Assembly (NCBI GenBank): GCA_036489395.1
Contig: DASXFW010000202.1
Coordinates: 1 to 7,149 of the forward strand
Source: JASHVB01 sp036489395
Lineage (GTDB): Bacteria; Pseudomonadota; Alphaproteobacteria; Acetobacterales; Acetobacteraceae
Direction of reading: 5' to 3'
DNA length: 7,149 nt
The position numbers and the translations under genes were made by a program. This document shows positions 4,869-7,149 of the stretch, one piece after another. A model generated the notes under the pieces. The model saw nothing but the letters and a program-made list of their open reading frames with translations. It was not told the DNA's origin and ran no database searches. Numbering within the stretch: position 1 is the stretch's first letter; each line of letters starts with the position of its first letter.

Positions 4869-5651
4869 TCAAGCCGTAAACGAAAGCACGGCAGCCGCCA
4901 CCTCGCCAGGCTTGTCGAGCTCGGCCAGATGCCCTGCCCCGTCGATCACCCGCACCTCCGTCTTCCCGCGGATGCCGGACGCAAACCGATCCGCATAGCT
5001 GCGCGGCATGATGCGATCCTGCGCGCCCCACATCAGCAGCGTCGGCGCCTGCACCAACCCCAGCCGCTTCTCCAGCCGCGTGTTCCCCAACGGCCAGAAA
5101 ATCCGCGCCGCCGCCTCGCTCGCCCGCACCTGCTCGATCGGCCACTCGACCGAGTTCGCCCCATCGGGGACGCTCTTCAATCCCGTCCAGATCGCCGGAT
5201 CGGCACACATCAGTCCGGGCACCGCGTCGCCACGTTGCGCCCACGGATCGGTCGGCGGGTCCTTCTCATCGAACAACCCGAACGGCGCGATCAGCGCGAG
5301 CCGCCGCACCGACGCCGGCCACAGCGCCGCCATTTCCAGCGCCAGCGATGCCCCCACCGAGCTCCCGGCGAGGTCGGCGCCGTCGAGCCCGGCCTTCTCT
5401 AACAATTCCCGCACCGCCAGCAGCCAGTCGAGATGCGAGTCCAGCACCGTATGGCCGCGATCGCCGCCGGGGAAACCCGGCACCGACGGCACGATCACCG
5501 TGCGGCTTTGGGCCAGCTCGTCGAGGAACGGCACCCAGCGCGGCAGCCCGCCGAAACCGGCGAGGAAGCCGATCTTCGGGCCGCTGCCCTTGCGCCAGAT
5601 GCGGGTGGGAAAGCCGTTGACATCGACGGTCAACGTCTCGGGATCGCTCAC
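4869..5651 (-). CDS. Alpha/beta-fold hydrolase (MhpC-like)
   Basis: A 260-residue protein of normal length for single-domain alpha/beta hydrolases. The oxyanion region is AGFGG (31-35), the nucleophile elbow GSSVG places Ser98, the acid Asp212 is in WGAQDR, and His241 is in GAGHLAE. This is the layout of the MhpC/BphD/epoxide-hydrolase-like superfamily, whose members cleave carbon-carbon bonds in ring-fission products, esters, lactones or other acyl bonds. The substrate cannot be read here. It has no signal peptide. The start is GTG at 5651, preceded by GGAGAG at good spacing. The start lies 19 bp after the stop of the flavin monooxygenase, so the two are almost certainly one operon, and the hydrolase probably processes the oxygenation product. 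Confidence 0.9.
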   Translation of the reverse strand: MSDPETLTVDVNGFPTRIWRKGSGPKIGFLAGFGGLPRWVPFLDELAQSRTVIVPSVPGFPGGDRGHTVLDSHLDWLLAVRELLEKAGLDGADLAGSSVGASLALEMAALWPASVRRLALIAPFGLFDEKDPPTDPWAQRGDAVPGLMCADPAIWTGLKSVPDGANSVEWPIEQVRASEAAARIFWPLGNTRLEKRLGLVQAPTLLMWGAQDRIMPRSYADRFASGIRGKTEVRVIDGAGHLAELDKPGEVAAAVLSFTA

Positions 5652-5670
5652 GGCAGTGCTCTCCGTTCGA

Positions 5671-6951
5671 TTATTCGGCTGCGAGTTTCGGCAGGTACGC
5701 CGGCACGTCCGCGCGCTGTTCCGCCGCCATCGGTTGCGGCCACCAGCGGTCCTCCCATTCGGAGAACAAGCCCTTCAGCTTCGGCATCACGTCGCGCGCA
5801 AACGTCTGCGTGTTGTAGCGGCACAAATCCTTGCTCATGTTGCCGAACTGCAAAAGCAGCATCAGGTGTCCGACGTTCAGGTTGACCGCGACTTCGCGCA
5901 ATTGCTCCGCCACTTCGCCGGGCGAGCCGATGATGACGTAGCCCTTGTCCACGATCGCGTCCATCTCGCGCGCGACGGAGGCGAAGCGTTCGCCGGTGGA
6001 TTTGCCGCGCACATTCGCATCCGCCGCCTGCCTGATCTGCGATTCGATGCCCGCGCGTTGGCTGCCTTCGCTGGTATAGCCGGGCGGCGTGGCCCAGCGC
6101 GCATCGACATGCAGGCAGCGACCGTAGAAGTATTCCGCGGCCTCGCTGTAGAGATCGAAGGCGTGCTGCCGGGATTCGCCGACGCCGATGAATTGCAGGA
6201 AGCCGGCCTGATAGGGATTGGGCTCCTTGCCCAGCCGCTGCATCTCCGCCCAGAAACCATCCATCGTCGCGCGGCCGGCCTTGTAGCCGTAATACGACAG
6301 GTAGCAGTACACGTAGTCCATCTCGGCGCACCAACGCCACGTTTCGACCGAACCGCCGCCGGGTATCCAGATCGGCGGATGCGGGCGCTGCACCGGGCGC
6401 GGCCAGATGTTCACATAACGCTGCTGGTTGAAGCGGCCGTTGAAGGCGAACGTGTCCTGCTCGGTCCACGCACGCAGCACCAGGTCGTGTGCCTCGTGGT
6501 AACGCTGGCGGAGCTGACTGGGATTGGTGCCGTAGCAATAACAGGTGTCCATCGGCGTGCCGACCGGAAAGCCCGCGATCAGCCGCCCACCGGAAATCAC
6601 GTCGATCATGGCGAATTCTTCCGCCACGCGGGTCGGCGGATTATACAACGCGAGCGAATTGCCCATCACGCAGATGGCGGTGTCCGTCGTGCGACGCGCG
6701 AGCGACGAAGCGATCAGGTTGGGCGACGGCATCAGGCCGTAGCCGTTGGAATGATGCTCGTTCACGCACACCGCATCGAAGCCGCAGCTCGCCGCGTATT
6801 CGAGCTCGTCCATGAAGTCGTTGTACATGTGATGCGCGCGCTTCGGATCGAACAGGGAGGAGTGGATGTCCACCCACACCGAGGGGTTGGCGTCGCGGAA
6901 GTTTTCCGGAAGCTCGGTGTACGGCATCAGGTGGAACCACATCAGCTTCAT
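5671..6951 (-). CDS. LLM-class flavin-dependent monooxygenase (bacterial luciferase-like)
   Basis: A 426-residue protein with luciferase-like family signatures. These are VNEHHS (63-68), RVAEEFAMIDVISGGRLIAG (108-127) followed by FPVG, IWIPGGGS (194-201), and the C-terminal IIGSPGEVAEQL (340-351). Members are TIM-barrel enzymes using reduced FMN (some F420) and oxygen to hydroxylate, cleave or Baeyer-Villiger-oxidise small organic molecules. FMN users usually need a separate reductase, which is absent here. It is some 80 residues longer than a typical 330-350-residue member, with extra sequence near 205-320 and a tail after 395 rich in Trp and Pro. The ATG at 6951 has a strong GGAGG eight bases upstream. 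It leads an operon with the following hydrolase, suggesting an oxidation-then-hydrolysis pathway. Substrate unknown. Confidence 0.92.
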   Translation of the reverse strand: MKLMWFHLMPYTELPENFRDANPSVWVDIHSSLFDPKRAHHMYNDFMDELEYAASCGFDAVCVNEHHSNGYGLMPSPNLIASSLARRTTDTAICVMGNSLALYNPPTRVAEEFAMIDVISGGRLIAGFPVGTPMDTCYCYGTNPSQLRQRYHEAHDLVLRAWTEQDTFAFNGRFNQQRYVNIWPRPVQRPHPPIWIPGGGSVETWRWCAEMDYVYCYLSYYGYKAGRATMDGFWAEMQRLGKEPNPYQAGFLQFIGVGESRQHAFDLYSEAAEYFYGRCLHVDARWATPPGYTSEGSQRAGIESQIRQAADANVRGKSTGERFASVAREMDAIVDKGYVIIGSPGEVAEQLREVAVNLNVGHLMLLLQFGNMSKDLCRYNTQTFARDVMPKLKGLFSEWEDRWWPQPMAAEQRADVPAYLPKLAAE

Positions 6952-7028
6952 CGCAATCCTCCGCTTCGGCTTCGGCTACGCGCTCTATCCGCAGTGCGAG
7001 ACGGCATCGTGCCTTCCTGTCATTGCCC
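6952..7028 (-). promoter_or_regulatory. 5' region of the monooxygenase operon
   Basis: Only 77 bp separate the monooxygenase ATG from the start of repeat copy C. They contain the ribosome binding site GGAGG and a short direct repeat (GCCGAAGCCGAAGC) on the minus strand, but no convincing -35/-10 pair. The promoter either lies within this GC-rich stretch in a form I cannot recognise, or inside or beyond the repeat. Confidence 0.25.
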
Positions 7029-7128
7029 TGTCATTGCGACTTGACCACCGGCCGGGGCGGCAGACCCACCCTGGACGAAACTGGCGCCATACTGTCATTG
7101 CGAGGCCGCTTGGCCGAAGCAATCCCGG
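7029..7128 (+). repeat. Composite palindromic element, copy C (diverged, possibly cut by window end)
   Basis: TGTCATTGCGAC at 7029-7040 matches the 12-base end of copy B with one change. It is followed by CCACCGGCCGGGG and a diverged version of the CTGGATGAAACG block (CTGGACGAAACT, 7071-7082), in the same order as copy B. The large CCCCTCC hairpin is absent. Instead TGTCATTGCGAG (7093-7104) directly begins the GGCCGCTTGGCCGAAGCAATCCC module (7105-7127). The sequence therefore shows the two modules without the hairpin between them. The right side of the second palindrome is not visible before the window ends at 7149. Confidence 0.7.
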
Positions 7129-7149
7129 TCGTGATAAATGTAAGGCGAC

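Noticed and set aside
5008..7044. A 678-codon open frame on the plus strand
   Set aside because: It lies antisense to the monooxygenase and hydrolase genes, both of which show full family motifs and ribosome binding sites. The plus-strand product is rich in Arg, His, Ala and Pro without any recognisable domain, as expected of a GC-rich shadow frame.
1..7149. tRNA or rRNA genes
   Set aside because: I saw no TTCRANY-type T-loop in a cloverleaf context and no rRNA signature on either strand; this was an inspection by eye, not a scan.

Overview
This GC-rich window looks like an alphaproteobacterial chromosome. The strongest taxonomic sign is a full-length homologue of GcrA, the cell-cycle regulator largely confined to that class. 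Abundant intergenic palindromic repeats of kinds common in such genomes agree with this. I cannot place it below class level.

Layout. Positions 1-76 are the last two RNA domains (V and VI) of a group II intron whose body lies upstream of the window. Positions 77-434 hold a degenerate palindromic repeat and no convincing gene. A secreted SGNH/GDSL-type esterase (435-1235, +) and a CHAP-domain lipoprotein (1639-2181, +) follow. Between them is a composite palindromic element containing three exact 25-bp tandem units. The CHAP gene converges on gcrA (2185-2697, -) with only 3 bp between stop codons. Upstream of gcrA is a 135-bp leader carrying three GANTC methylation sites, a DnaA-box-like 9-mer and two small inverted repeats. 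A 42-residue-period TPR protein (2833-3342, -) precedes it. A second composite element (3388-3639), inverted relative to the first, separates the TPR gene from three minus-strand catabolic-type genes. In transcription order these are an LLM-class flavin monooxygenase (6951-5671), an alpha/beta hydrolase (5651-4869), a 154-bp inverted-repeat element (4671-4824), and an HSL-family esterase (4607-3648). A third, diverged copy of the composite repeat begins at 7029 and runs to or beyond the window end.

How the genes may work together. The monooxygenase and first hydrolase are 19 bp apart and almost certainly co-transcribed. The second esterase lies in the same orientation but is separated by the inverted repeat. 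Monooxygenase plus hydrolases suggests an oxygenate-then-hydrolyse route for a cyclic or carbonyl-containing carbon source; the substrate cannot be read from the sequence. GcrA would act with the CcrM GANTC methyltransferase. A GANTC site also sits in the putative promoter of the neighbouring CHAP gene.

Most notable: the intron terminus, which folds by hand into a complete domain VI with a bulged branch-point A; the composite MITE-like element family with its tandem expansion and G-quadruplex potential; and the dense cis-regulatory region upstream of gcrA. I do not see a clearly new defence or mobile system.
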